From positions 1-24,251 of the IMG/VR virus record IMGVR_UViG_3300039018_000010: a stretch of DNA of 24,251 nt, one strand, 5' to 3'. Made by a program: the position numbers and the translations under genes. Positions 15,374 to 22,034 of this stretch are shown one piece after another. The notes under the pieces were generated by a model. It saw only the letters and a list, made by a program, of their open reading frames with translations, was not told the DNA's origin and searched no databases. Source of the stretch: a virus. The stretch's first letter is position 1. Every line of letters starts with the position of its first letter.

Positions 15374-17089
15374 ATGGCTGAAAGTATGGTAGCGGGTCTA
15401 TTTGGTTTGACTCCACAAGCGTATCAAAACCAACAATACAACCAAGACCTTAAAAGAGGAACTGAGTTAGCAGCACTCGATCCTGGTGCTGCGGCTCGTG
15501 CCAATTTGATGGCAAGTGTTGGTCAACTCGGTCGTGGTTTTGCGGGTGCTTTGGGTGTTCAAGACCCTCAGTTGCAGATGATTACGCAACAAGCGCAGTT
15601 ATTGCAAGGCTTGAACTTGCGTGATCCACAGTCTTTAGAGGCGGCGGCAATACAGGCCAACCAAATGGGCAATACGCCATTAGCCATAAAACTGTTTGAC
15701 TTATCAGATGCGGCAAGAGTTAGAGCGCAACAGATGCAAGCACAAAAACAGGTTTCTTTGGCGCAACTTGTTGCACAACGTGCATATCAGCCTGGCACTC
15801 CGGAAAGACCCCAAATGTTGGATGTTCAAGAGCGTGAGCAGATGGCAGATCAAGGCACTCCAATGCCTGAGAACATTCCTGCGGTTGCGCCGAGTTTCGA
15901 CATTGGCAGAGTAGCCCCTGAGTTGATGGGTACTTCAGCAGGGCGAGCAGAGCTTAAAAACTTAGCTGAAGCGCAATCCTTTGTTGAGGCTGCGTCTGCA
16001 ACACAATTGGCATCACAATTGTTTAATCCCGATGGCTCACGAAACAAGGCTGTTGAAGCACAACTAAGGCAAAGTCTGTCGGGTCAGAAAATATTGAAAA
16101 GTGTACAGCCTGAAACAAAAATCTTGAAAAAGGGCGACACACTTGCCACACTTAATCAGGCAACTGGAACTTATGACGTGGTAACACCAACTGGAGTTGT
16201 CCCAACGCCAGCAGGTGCTAATCCAATTACTGCAATGCTTCAGTCTGGGTCAATTACGCCAACAGTAAGAGCGTATGCGGCTGAACTTGAAACGCAGTGG
16301 CCGAGTTTGGATGCTGATGAAAGACGAAATGAGTTGTCAAAATTGGCAACTAAAAATCAAACCGCAACAAAAATAGCACAAAAAGATGCTGAAACCAAAG
16401 CAGGCGGCGGTGAGAAGGTTCAGTCAAGCAAAGTCACTCCAAATGGCACAACAATCATTGTTATGAAAGACGGCACAACAAGGGTTGTGTCTGCTACAGG
16501 AGAAAACTTAACAGGCCAAGCAAGGGCTGACGCAATTATTGCATCAGAAGAATTTGGCGCAACAACACAAGGTACTAGGGCACAAGCAAGGGTTAGTGGT
16601 GAATTGACATCAAAAGAAGTGGGTGCAGCGTTTGCTCAGATTGGCAAAATCAAGAAAAACATTGGCAATATTGATGATGCAATTAAAGCCATTGACGATG
16701 GCGCAAGCACAGGTGTTATTGCAAGCAAGTTTCCAAATATTACAACGGCATCAATTACGTTGAACAATGTTAGAAGTCAGTTGGGCTTGGATGTGATTGG
16801 ATCAGTTACTTTTGGTGCTTTGTCGGAGGGCGAACTTAACCTTGCTCTTGACACCGCCCTTCCAACAACTTTACGCCCCCAAGCGCTTAAACAGTATTTG
16901 ACCGAGAAAAAAGCTGCTCAAGAAAAGTTAGTTGGATATTTGACTAAACAAATTTCTTACCTCAACAAGCCAGGCAACAATTTGTCGGGTTGGTTGGAGC
17001 AAGCTGGAAGACAAGGACAGTCAAACTTACCCGCTAGTGCGGCAGACATACCTTCTGGCGTAATTGTAAAGAAAAAAGAAGGTAAATAA
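15374..17089 (+). CDS. Internal virion (ejection) protein, second of three
   Basis: A 571-residue helical protein starting ten bases after the previous stop. The N-terminus MAESMVAGLFGLTPQAYQNQ, then LDPGAAARANLMASVGQLG, matches a family of structural proteins I know from many uncultured podoviruses. There the second ejection gene begins 'MA.SM...LFG.tP..yq..q'. The middle is Gln/Ala-rich helix. A Lys/Gly/Thr stretch near residues 240-275 and again near 350-375 (TTIIVMKDGTTRVVSATG) forms a short strand domain. The C-terminus is helical and basic (SGVIVKKKEGK). No peptidase, transglycosylase or membrane helix is evident. It probably works with its two neighbours in DNA delivery. Confidence 0.7.
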   Translation: MAESMVAGLFGLTPQAYQNQQYNQDLKRGTELAALDPGAAARANLMASVGQLGRGFAGALGVQDPQLQMITQQAQLLQGLNLRDPQSLEAAAIQANQMGNTPLAIKLFDLSDAARVRAQQMQAQKQVSLAQLVAQRAYQPGTPERPQMLDVQEREQMADQGTPMPENIPAVAPSFDIGRVAPELMGTSAGRAELKNLAEAQSFVEAASATQLASQLFNPDGSRNKAVEAQLRQSLSGQKILKSVQPETKILKKGDTLATLNQATGTYDVVTPTGVVPTPAGANPITAMLQSGSITPTVRAYAAELETQWPSLDADERRNELSKLATKNQTATKIAQKDAETKAGGGEKVQSSKVTPNGTTIIVMKDGTTRVVSATGENLTGQARADAIIASEEFGATTQGTRAQARVSGELTSKEVGAAFAQIGKIKKNIGNIDDAIKAIDDGASTGVIASKFPNITTASITLNNVRSQLGLDVIGSVTFGALSEGELNLALDTALPTTLRPQALKQYLTEKKAAQEKLVGYLTKQISYLNKPGNNLSGWLEQAGRQGQSNLPASAADIPSGVIVKKKEGK

Positions 17090-17090
17090 A

Positions 17091-19022
17091 ATGGCTAAAT
17101 TTAGTTACGAAGTTACCATTCCCAATAGCGGAACTTATGAGGTGGAGTCTGACAAAGAATTGTCAGACGCAGACGCATATAAATACGCTTTAGCACAAGT
17201 AGCGCCATCGGCTCAGATATCGCAACCTAAACCACAAAAATCAGGTGGCCTTGCTGACCTACTCATTGGCGCTGCTGAAACTGCATTGACACTAGGCACT
17301 GCGGCTACAGGCGGTTTATTTGGCACAGTTGGCGGGGCAATAACTGGCGCTCGTGAAGAAATAAAAGCTGGCAGATTTGGCACACCACAGGCGGCTCGGG
17401 CTATTAGTGAACGTGCGGGGGCTGGAGCGCAACAATATACCTATATGCCAAGGACTGAGGCGGGCATGGAGCAGGTTCAAGCTATTGGGCAAGTTGCAGG
17501 ATTGTTGCCACCCGTATTGCCTGGTGCTTTGCCTACTGGTATGTTAAGTCAGTCTGTCCGGCAATCTGCCCCCATTGTGTCGGCTACAGCACTGCGTGGC
17601 GCTGATGCAGTTAGACAGGGTACAGGCCAAGTGGTTGCCGCAGCCAAAAAGACACCAACCATTGTGCGTGAGTCTTTAGGTTTGGATGTTGAGCCGACAA
17701 CCCAAACAACTCGTGGAAGTGCTGGCGCTGCCGCTACTCCAATGGGTCTACAGAGAGAACAAACTGCAGAAAGTCTTGGTGTAAAACTTACACTCGGTGA
17801 AAAAGAGCGTGACCCCTCACAACTTGCCTTTGAAAAAGAGGCAGTTAAAGGGCCGCTTGGTCAACCATTGATAACCAGAGCAGAGCAAAATAATCTTTCA
17901 ATTATGCAAAGATTTGATGAATTGCTTGATGAAACAGGTGCTGAAGTTGCACAAAAAGGAGACATAGCTGTGACGGGCAACAAGTTAATTGATGCCCTTT
18001 CATCCGGCTATGCAGGCGCAAAAGCAAAAACCAAAGCGGCTTATGACAAAGCAGAAGCTCAAGGTGAACTTGAATCTCCTACATCAATAACAAGTGTTGC
18101 CGACTACTTAAATCAAAATGCGCCAGAGGCTTCTGTTGCGCCAATTTTAAAAGTAGCTAGAGAAAAGGGCATATCGCTTGGCATCTTTGAGCAAATGGAT
18201 GATGGCACTTTGCAGGCAAAGCCATCTACTTTGGCAGACGTAGAGCTTTTACGTAGGTCAATTAACAAGTCAATTGGTATCGATCCTACAAACAAAAATT
18301 TTGGTCGAGAACTTAAAGACGTAATTGATCTGTCAACTGAAGGGTTGGGAGGTGAGGCTTACAAGCAAGCAAGAGCACTTCGCAAGCAACAAGCTATTAA
18401 ATACGAGGGTCGCGCAATTGTTGCCAACTTGTTGACCAAGGTTCGTGGGCGTGATGATCCAAAAATTGAGGCAAGCCAAGCATTTCAAAAGTCTATTCTT
18501 GGTGCAACACCTGAAGAAATCACATTTCTAAAAAGAGTTTTGTTTACCAGTGGTAAAGATGGTCAACAGGCTTTTCGTGAATTGCAAGGCGCAACCATTG
18601 ATTATTTACGCAAAGAGGCCGTAAAGAAGGGTCGCACTGATTCTCAGGGTCGTCCAGTAGTTGACACTGGCGCGGTTCGAAACGCAACAGAAGCGCTTGA
18701 TGCCAATGGTCGGTTAGATATTATGCTTGGTAAAAAAGGTGCACAAAATATCCGCGACATAAACGAAGTCTTGAGTTACATCAATACAGTCCCGCCTGGC
18801 ACTCTCATCAATAATTCAGGAACGGCAGCTACATTACTGCAAAATCTTAGCGCAATTGGTGCTGAAACAGCTTTAACAGGATATTTTTTCGGCATTCCAG
18901 CGCCTGTTTTGACTTCATTGCGATTGGGAATTAATCAAATTAAAACAAACAGGCAAAACGCCAAACTTAAAGCCAGAATAAATCAGGCTTTGAATGAAGC
19001 AGAAAAGGCTCAAAAGCCATGA
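17091..19022 (+). CDS. Internal virion (ejection) protein, third of three
   Basis: A 643-residue protein one base after the previous stop. The N-terminal 35 residues (FSYEVTIPNSGTYEVESDKE and the following 'LSDADAYKYAL') form a short strand-helix module that opens many phage ejection proteins. Residues 52-87 are hydrophobic and Gly-rich (LLIGAAETALTLGTAATGG), a likely membrane-active segment. Long charged helices follow, e.g. GVKLTLGEKERDPSQLAFEK and a Lys/Ala region near 310-325. A last hydrophobic stretch (ETALTGYFFGIPAPVL) precedes a basic helix (KLKARINQALNEAEKAQKP). It has no visible muralytic motif. Its length is below T7 gp16 (about 1318 aa) and near P22 gp16 (about 609 aa). Codon use is more A-rich than in the capsid gene. 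Confidence 0.7.
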   Translation: MAKFSYEVTIPNSGTYEVESDKELSDADAYKYALAQVAPSAQISQPKPQKSGGLADLLIGAAETALTLGTAATGGLFGTVGGAITGAREEIKAGRFGTPQAARAISERAGAGAQQYTYMPRTEAGMEQVQAIGQVAGLLPPVLPGALPTGMLSQSVRQSAPIVSATALRGADAVRQGTGQVVAAAKKTPTIVRESLGLDVEPTTQTTRGSAGAAATPMGLQREQTAESLGVKLTLGEKERDPSQLAFEKEAVKGPLGQPLITRAEQNNLSIMQRFDELLDETGAEVAQKGDIAVTGNKLIDALSSGYAGAKAKTKAAYDKAEAQGELESPTSITSVADYLNQNAPEASVAPILKVAREKGISLGIFEQMDDGTLQAKPSTLADVELLRRSINKSIGIDPTNKNFGRELKDVIDLSTEGLGGEAYKQARALRKQQAIKYEGRAIVANLLTKVRGRDDPKIEASQAFQKSILGATPEEITFLKRVLFTSGKDGQQAFRELQGATIDYLRKEAVKKGRTDSQGRPVVDTGAVRNATEALDANGRLDIMLGKKGAQNIRDINEVLSYINTVPPGTLINNSGTAATLLQNLSAIGAETALTGYFFGIPAPVLTSLRLGINQIKTNRQNAKLKARINQALNEAEKAQKP

Positions 19023-19111
19023 AAGATTGGGTTGAAGCAATCATTGCTTCGGCCTGTGTTGCTTGCTTTGTCATAGTTTGTAGCTACATTATTGTTTGGG
19101 CGTACCCGTGA
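19019..19111 (+). CDS. 30-aa membrane peptide
   Basis: A 30-codon frame that starts in an ATGA overlap with the third ejection gene and ends in a GTGA overlap with the next one. The product is MKDWVEAII then a long hydrophobic helix (ACVACFVIVCSYIIVWAYP) with three Cys, so nearly the whole chain is one membrane span. Exact coupling on both sides is the main support. It may be a tiny holin-like or regulatory membrane peptide. At this length a chance frame cannot be ruled out, although without it 85 bases would be empty in a genome where no other such gap exists. Confidence 0.5.
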   Translation: MKDWVEAIIASACVACFVIVCSYIIVWAYP

Positions 19112-19260
19112 AATGGCTACTAGTGCTGTCAATGTTGTTTACATTGGTGGCATCTAGTAAGGAAAAAACTGAATATCGTTGTGTTAGATGGGCATGGACA
19201 GGTGATGTTTACAACCGAAAAGTAGTATGCCTTGAGTGGCAAAAGGTAGAAAAGAAATGA
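19108..19260 (+). CDS. 50-aa secreted or membrane-anchored protein, GTG start
   Basis: The GTG at 19108 overlaps the preceding TGA (GTGA) and the frame runs to TGA 19258-19260. Residues 1-16 (MKWLLVLSMLFTLVASS) are a short signal sequence. The mature part has a compact Trp/Cys pattern, YRCVRWAWTGDVYNRKVVCLEW, shown here as the pieces YRCVRWAWTG and DVYNRKVVCLEW, with Cys25 and Cys41 able to form a disulfide in the periplasm. I recall very similar small proteins ('YRCv.W.WTGDVYNRKVVCLEW') in many phages near lysis genes; no function is known to me. ATGA coupling to the next gene supports it. An ATG at 19113 is out of frame. Confidence 0.68.
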   Translation: MKWLLVLSMLFTLVASSKEKTEYRCVRWAWTGDVYNRKVVCLEWQKVEKK

Positions 19261-19760
19261 TTCCCATCGATCCTCTAACCGCTTTAGCTGGCATACAGTC
19301 AGCCATCAGCATGGTCAAGAAGGCTGCGGGTGTGGCCCAAGATTTAGGCTCACTTGCGCCCATGATTGGGAAGCTCTTCGATGCCAAGTCAACTGCTACC
19401 AAGGCCATGCTCCAAGCCAAGCAGTCTGGCAAAGGCTCAAACATGGGAACGGCCTTGCAGATCGAGATGGCCTTGGAGCAGGCCAGAGCATTCGAGGAAG
19501 AGCTAAAAATGCTTTTCATGCAGACTGGCAAGATCGATGTCTGGAACAAGATCAAGGCCAGACAGGCCGAGATGGACCTTGCTGATGCCAAAGAATTGAG
19601 CGCATTGAAAGCCGCAGATAAGAAAGCCAAAGAAAAAGAACAAGAGATGAATGAGCTGGCCATGATCATTGGCGGTGTGGCTTTTGTCTTGTTTCTGGTG
19701 TTCATTGGAGTCAATGAATTGATGACCTTTTGTGAAACCACTAGAAGGTGTGGTCGGTGA
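19257..19760 (+). CDS. Helical protein with a C-terminal membrane segment
   Basis: A 167-residue protein starting in the ATGA at 19257-19260; an in-frame ATG at 19236 would overlap the previous gene more without a better ribosome site. The N-terminus PIDPLTALAGIQSAISMVKK begins a long amphipathic region, followed by charged helices (ALEQARAFEEELKMLF; VWNKIKARQAEMDLADAKE) and a Lys/Glu coil. Residues 136-154 (MIIGGVAFVLFLVFIGVNE) are one membrane helix, so the large domain probably lies in the cytoplasm, or inside the virion. A relative with the same plan is common in podoviruses between ejection and lysis genes; its role is unknown. Codons here are markedly richer in GCC, AAG and GAG than in the ejection genes. 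Confidence 0.72.
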   Translation: MIPIDPLTALAGIQSAISMVKKAAGVAQDLGSLAPMIGKLFDAKSTATKAMLQAKQSGKGSNMGTALQIEMALEQARAFEEELKMLFMQTGKIDVWNKIKARQAEMDLADAKELSALKAADKKAKEKEQEMNELAMIIGGVAFVLFLVFIGVNELMTFCETTRRCGR

Positions 19761-19912
19761 ATGAGTATCAGAAGACCTTTGATATGTGCCTCAAGATATT
19801 CGTTTACGGGTGCGTGGCTTTGTACTTCTTAGGTTTTCTGAAGTTTTTACCTGATGATCTGTCTGACAGAATTGTCAATCTTCTACTTGGAAAGGTTGGT
19901 CTTGGTAAATGA
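19757..19912 (+). CDS. 51-aa single-span membrane protein, GTG start
   Basis: GTG 19757 overlaps the preceding TGA (GTGA) and the frame ends at TGA 19910-19912, itself overlapping the next ATG. Residues 13-30 (KIFVYGCVALYFLGFLKF) form one membrane helix. The C-terminal part (LPDDLSDRIVNLLLGKVG) is an amphipathic helix. The competing ATG at 19761 gives only a short open frame. The small size and location make it a candidate antiholin, pinholin or other membrane partner of the lysis genes, but the sequence does not decide. Confidence 0.65.
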   Translation: MNEYQKTFDMCLKIFVYGCVALYFLGFLKFLPDDLSDRIVNLLLGKVGLGK

Positions 19913-20118
19913 AGTACATACTTGTATTTGTAGCTTTTATGCTACATGGCTGTGATGAGAAATATCGCTATTTTTGCCAAAACCCAGATAATTTCCATGC
20001 TGAACCATGTCAAAAACCTAGATGCCAGTTCACTCAGACTTGTCCTGAATACTTGGTTGCCCCAATCTTGGAGAAAAAAATCAATGATGTCCAACCAGAA
20101 ACAAAAGTTAACAACTGA
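19909..20118 (+). CDS. Cys-rich small lipoprotein or secreted protein
   Basis: A 69-residue protein linked by ATGA to the previous gene. The first 14 residues (MKYILVFVAFMLHG) are a short signal sequence ending in LHG-C15, a weak lipobox, so lipidation at Cys15 is possible. Four more Cys (23, 34, 39, 45) with Pro and aromatic residues between them (YFCQNPDNFHAEPC; CQFTQTCPEYL) fit two disulfides in a small periplasmic fold. I recall similar phage proteins with 'NP.NF.A..C..P.C...Q.CPeyL' in this position, function unknown. The C-terminal 35 bases overlap the next gene in another frame. Confidence 0.68.
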   Translation: MKYILVFVAFMLHGCDEKYRYFCQNPDNFHAEPCQKPRCQFTQTCPEYLVAPILEKKINDVQPETKVNN

Positions 20119-20596
20119 CGAGATTGAGGTAAGAATTTGGGCGTTTGTTGTGATTTCGGTCACTCTTATTCTTACATTTATCGTAATTTCCTTGCTCTAT
20201 TCGGTCACTTTTGTCACTCAGCCTATCAAAAGCATGGCCCCAATTGACCAAGCCTATACCAAGATGCTCAACGACATTGTTCTTTTGATCGTGGGCGGTA
20301 TTGGTGGAGTTATTGGCAAACGGGCTATGTCTAGTGCTTCTAGGGCGTTTAATCCTCCAACGCAACCGATGTGTCAACCAATGGGCTATGGAGGCGGCGG
20401 TTTTAACTCGTCCTATGCCCCTCCGCAATCTGCGTATGGTTTGCCTAGTCAACCATTCGGTGCTATGCCTGTTTGGAAAAACCCCGAGTTGGATGAGAGT
20501 TGGACACCTGGCCCTCCTCCGACTACCCCTCCTGAACACCTAGAAGATGACCAAGAGCGTGAAGAACTGGCTCAAGCAAGAAAAGAGGCTGAATAA
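20084..20596 (+). CDS. Two-helix membrane protein, holin candidate
   Basis: A 170-residue protein starting at ATG 20084 (a second ATG is at 20087), with GGAG at 20070-20073; longer frames to 19946 would overlap the previous gene entirely. Residues 18-40 (RIWAFVVISVTLILTFIVIS) and about 62-78 (LNDIVLLIVGGIGGVIGK) are two membrane helices, separated by a short polar loop. The remaining ~90 residues are a Pro/Gly-rich cytoplasmic tail with an acidic, charged end (DDQEREELAQARKEAE). Position just upstream of Rz and the endolysin, and two helices, fit a holin. The long Pro-rich tail is unusual for a holin. Holin function is inference; the topology is plain. Confidence 0.7.
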   Translation: MMSNQKQKLTTDEIEVRIWAFVVISVTLILTFIVISLLYSVTFVTQPIKSMAPIDQAYTKMLNDIVLLIVGGIGGVIGKRAMSSASRAFNPPTQPMCQPMGYGGGGFNSSYAPPQSAYGLPSQPFGAMPVWKNPELDESWTPGPPPTTPPEHLEDDQEREELAQARKEAE

Positions 20597-21093
20597 TGCT
20601 ACCAATCCCTCTCCCGTGGCTGATTGTGGGTGTGATGGTATCTCTCTTTGGTACATATCAAGTAGGACACCATTATGGGTGGCTAGAGCGTGATAACGAC
20701 ATGAAGATCGCTATTGCCCAAAAGAATGAAGAATCTCGTAAAACAGAACAGCAACTGAACGAAAAAATCAACCAAAACGCTACTAAATTATTGGAGGCTA
20801 CCAATGCTATCAATCAAAAGACTTCTGCCCTTGCTGTTGCCAATCGTGCTGGCAAGTTGCGCCTCTGCCCCACCAGTTACATACAAGCCCCCACAAGTGC
20901 CTCCATTGCCCCCACAGATACAAAAGCAACCAGCCAACCTGACAGACAGGCTAATGAACCTTCTGATGCCGAAAGAGCAACAATCGATGCCATCGCAGAA
21001 ATAGTAGCGCAAGGTGATAAGAATACTGTTGCTTTGAATGCTTGTGTGGATTCTTACAATCAGATGAGAGATTTACTAAATGGTAACAAGTGA
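20596..21093 (+). CDS. Rz: Rz-like inner-membrane spanin
   Basis: A 165-residue protein whose ATG shares bases with the preceding TAA. Residues 7-22 (PWLIVGVMVSLFGTYQ) form an N-terminal membrane anchor. After it comes a periplasmic coiled coil (about 37-85, e.g. NEKINQNATKLLEATNAINQ) and a Pro/Thr/Ser linker, with Cys91 and Cys150. This is the i-spanin plan: inner-membrane anchor plus a long periplasmic helix that joins an outer-membrane partner and fuses the two membranes in the last step of lysis. The partner Rz1 is nested inside it in the +1 frame. The next gene, an endolysin, overlaps its end by 14 bases. The family call rests on topology and context. Confidence 0.85.
   Translation: MLPIPLPWLIVGVMVSLFGTYQVGHHYGWLERDNDMKIAIAQKNEESRKTEQQLNEKINQNATKLLEATNAINQKTSALAVANRAGKLRLCPTSYIQAPTSASIAPTDTKATSQPDRQANEPSDAERATIDAIAEIVAQGDKNTVALNACVDSYNQMRDLLNGNK
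20793..20797 (+). promoter_or_regulatory. Ribosome binding site inside Rz for nested Rz1
   Basis: GGAGG at 20793-20797, preceded by TT, lies six bases upstream of the out-of-frame ATG 20804. It is among the strongest ribosome sites in the window, placed in the middle of the Rz coding region. It decides the start of the nested gene. Confidence 0.8.
20804..21004 (+). CDS. Rz1: Rz1-like outer-membrane spanin lipoprotein, nested in Rz
   Basis: A 66-residue protein wholly inside Rz in another frame. Residues 1-18 are a lipoprotein signal (KRLLPLLLPIVLAS) ending in the lipobox LASC with Cys19. The mature chain is Pro-rich (APPVTYKPPQVPPLPPQIQK), the hallmark of o-spanins, then a short helix (NLTDRLMNLLM). 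It would be lipid-anchored in the outer membrane and bind the Rz coil to span the periplasm. The nested arrangement is the same as in lambda and many other phages. A GGAGG six bases before ATG confirms that the frame is translated. This pair also shows that the host is Gram-negative. Confidence 0.88.
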   Translation: MLSIKRLLPLLLPIVLASCASAPPVTYKPPQVPPLPPQIQKQPANLTDRLMNLLMPKEQQSMPSQK

Positions 21094-21673
21094 ACAATTA
21101 GCTAGATTACATATTGGTAATCAATGGTTAGATGCCCTGAATGCCACTTTTGAGCGTTTTGACATTTCCAATCCCCTTAGACAAGCGGCTTTCATTGGTC
21201 AATGTGGACATGAATGTGGGAACTTTAAGATGCTCGAAGAAGGGTTATCTTATTCTGCGGCTGGCCTGATGAAGACATGGCCCAAGCGCTTTGATGCTAC
21301 TAAGGCTCAAGCGTGTCAGCGAAATCCAAGGCTCATTGCCAATTCTGTTTACGCAAATCGTATGGGAAACAGGGATGAAGCCTCTGGGGATGGGTATCGT
21401 TTCCGAGGCCGAGGATGTATACAATTAACTGGCTCTAGCTCGTATTTTCATGCAGGGAAGGCTCTAGGAGTTGACTTCTGGGCAGACCCCGATCTTGTTG
21501 CTACACCTCAGTATGCAGCGCTCACAGCAGGATGGTTTTGGGATACCCACAAGCTAAACCAGTATGCAGACTCCCAAGATTACAAAACTTTAACCAAGAA
21601 AATCAATGGTGGGTTTATTGGCCTCGATGACCGAATCAAGCACATTAACCATGCGTTAGAGGTTCTTATTTAA
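21080..21673 (+). CDS. Endolysin, glycoside hydrolase family 19 type
   Basis: A 197-residue protein with the GH19 (chitinase-like) lysozyme signature. AAFIGQCGHECGNFK (residues 36-50) carries the general-acid Glu45, and MLEEGLSYSAAGLMKTWPKRF (given here as LEEGLSYSA plus LMKTWPKRF) carries the second acidic residue Glu54. The substrate-cleft motif YRFRGRGCIQLTG spans 106-118. Phage members of this family cut bacterial peptidoglycan rather than chitin. There is no signal peptide, so a holin is required for access to the wall. The length is typical for a single-domain enzyme; no separate wall-binding domain is present. The gene overlaps Rz by 14 bases and its 3' end overlaps the convergent - strand gene by 18 bases. 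Confidence 0.92.
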   Translation: MVTSEQLARLHIGNQWLDALNATFERFDISNPLRQAAFIGQCGHECGNFKMLEEGLSYSAAGLMKTWPKRFDATKAQACQRNPRLIANSVYANRMGNRDEASGDGYRFRGRGCIQLTGSSSYFHAGKALGVDFWADPDLVATPQYAALTAGWFWDTHKLNQYADSQDYKTLTKKINGGFIGLDDRIKHINHALEVLI

Positions 21674-21850
21674 ATCTTTATAAGCCTGAAGCGCTGTCTT
21701 CAGATCGCACTCAAGCTGCTGAATGCGGTCATCCTGTTCGCACAGTTTGACGTAGCACTCGCCTGCAAAATCAACCAGGCTCTCGCGCTCCCAAATATCA
21801 AACTTGGGCATTTGAATTTGGCGCTTGCGCCAGCCGCTTTGGTTAGTCAT
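21656..21850 (-). CDS. 64-aa acidic coiled-coil protein
   Basis: A 64-residue protein starting at 21850 (ATG overlapping the upstream gene's TAA). The first ~20 residues are basic (GWRKRQIQMPKFDIWE), the rest is an acidic helix (LCEQDDRIQQLECDLKTAL) with a heptad pattern. It has two well-spaced Cys in the helix (37, 48) and one at 32. It is the last gene of the leftward operon and its 3' end runs 18 bases into the endolysin gene. A start at 21952 would overlap the upstream gene completely, so the shorter form is chosen. I do not recognise a family; a DNA-metabolism accessory is a guess from context. Confidence 0.62.
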   Translation of the reverse strand: MTNQSGWRKRQIQMPKFDIWERESLVDFAGECYVKLCEQDDRIQQLECDLKTALQAYKDLNKNL

Positions 21851-22034
21851 TGATCTCTTTCTTTGAAGGTGCGTCCAGTTCAAGGCGGTAATACTTGGCA
21901 GGCATCTTGGCGTTCTTGTCCAGTTGCTTACGCAGCCACTCAGCGCCGCCAAGTTCTTGCAAGATCATCCAATGTCTATCTGACATCCGGACTTGTCGTC
22001 CTAGTAGGGGTTCAGGTGGTTTCGGTCTTGGCAT
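21843..22034 (-). CDS. 63-aa small basic protein
   Basis: A 63-residue protein, start at 22034, with coupling overlaps at both ends. The sequence has MPRPKPPEPLLGRQVRMSDR, then WMILQELGGAEWLRKQLDK. The phrase 'GG.eWLRk.ld' after 'v.ms..hw..l..lGGa' looks like a small ribbon-helix-helix or helix-turn-helix family of phage and plasmid proteins: a basic strand followed by a two-helix unit. Binding to DNA, for example as an operon autoregulator, is therefore plausible but unproven. The ribosome site of the first ATG is weak; a second ATG at 21986 would give 47 residues beginning MSDRHW. Confidence 0.62.
   Translation of the reverse strand: MPRPKPPEPLLGRQVRMSDRHWMILQELGGAEWLRKQLDKNAKMPAKYYRLELDAPSKKEIND

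Noticed and set aside
19946-20083. N-terminal extension of the holin candidate back to ATG 19946
   Set aside because: It would overlap the Cys-rich small gene over its whole mature part; ATG 20084 has a GGAG and starts just before the first membrane helix.
20301-20543. 80-aa + strand frame inside the holin candidate
   Set aside because: Unlike nested Rz1 it has no ribosome site, signal sequence or recognisable pattern.
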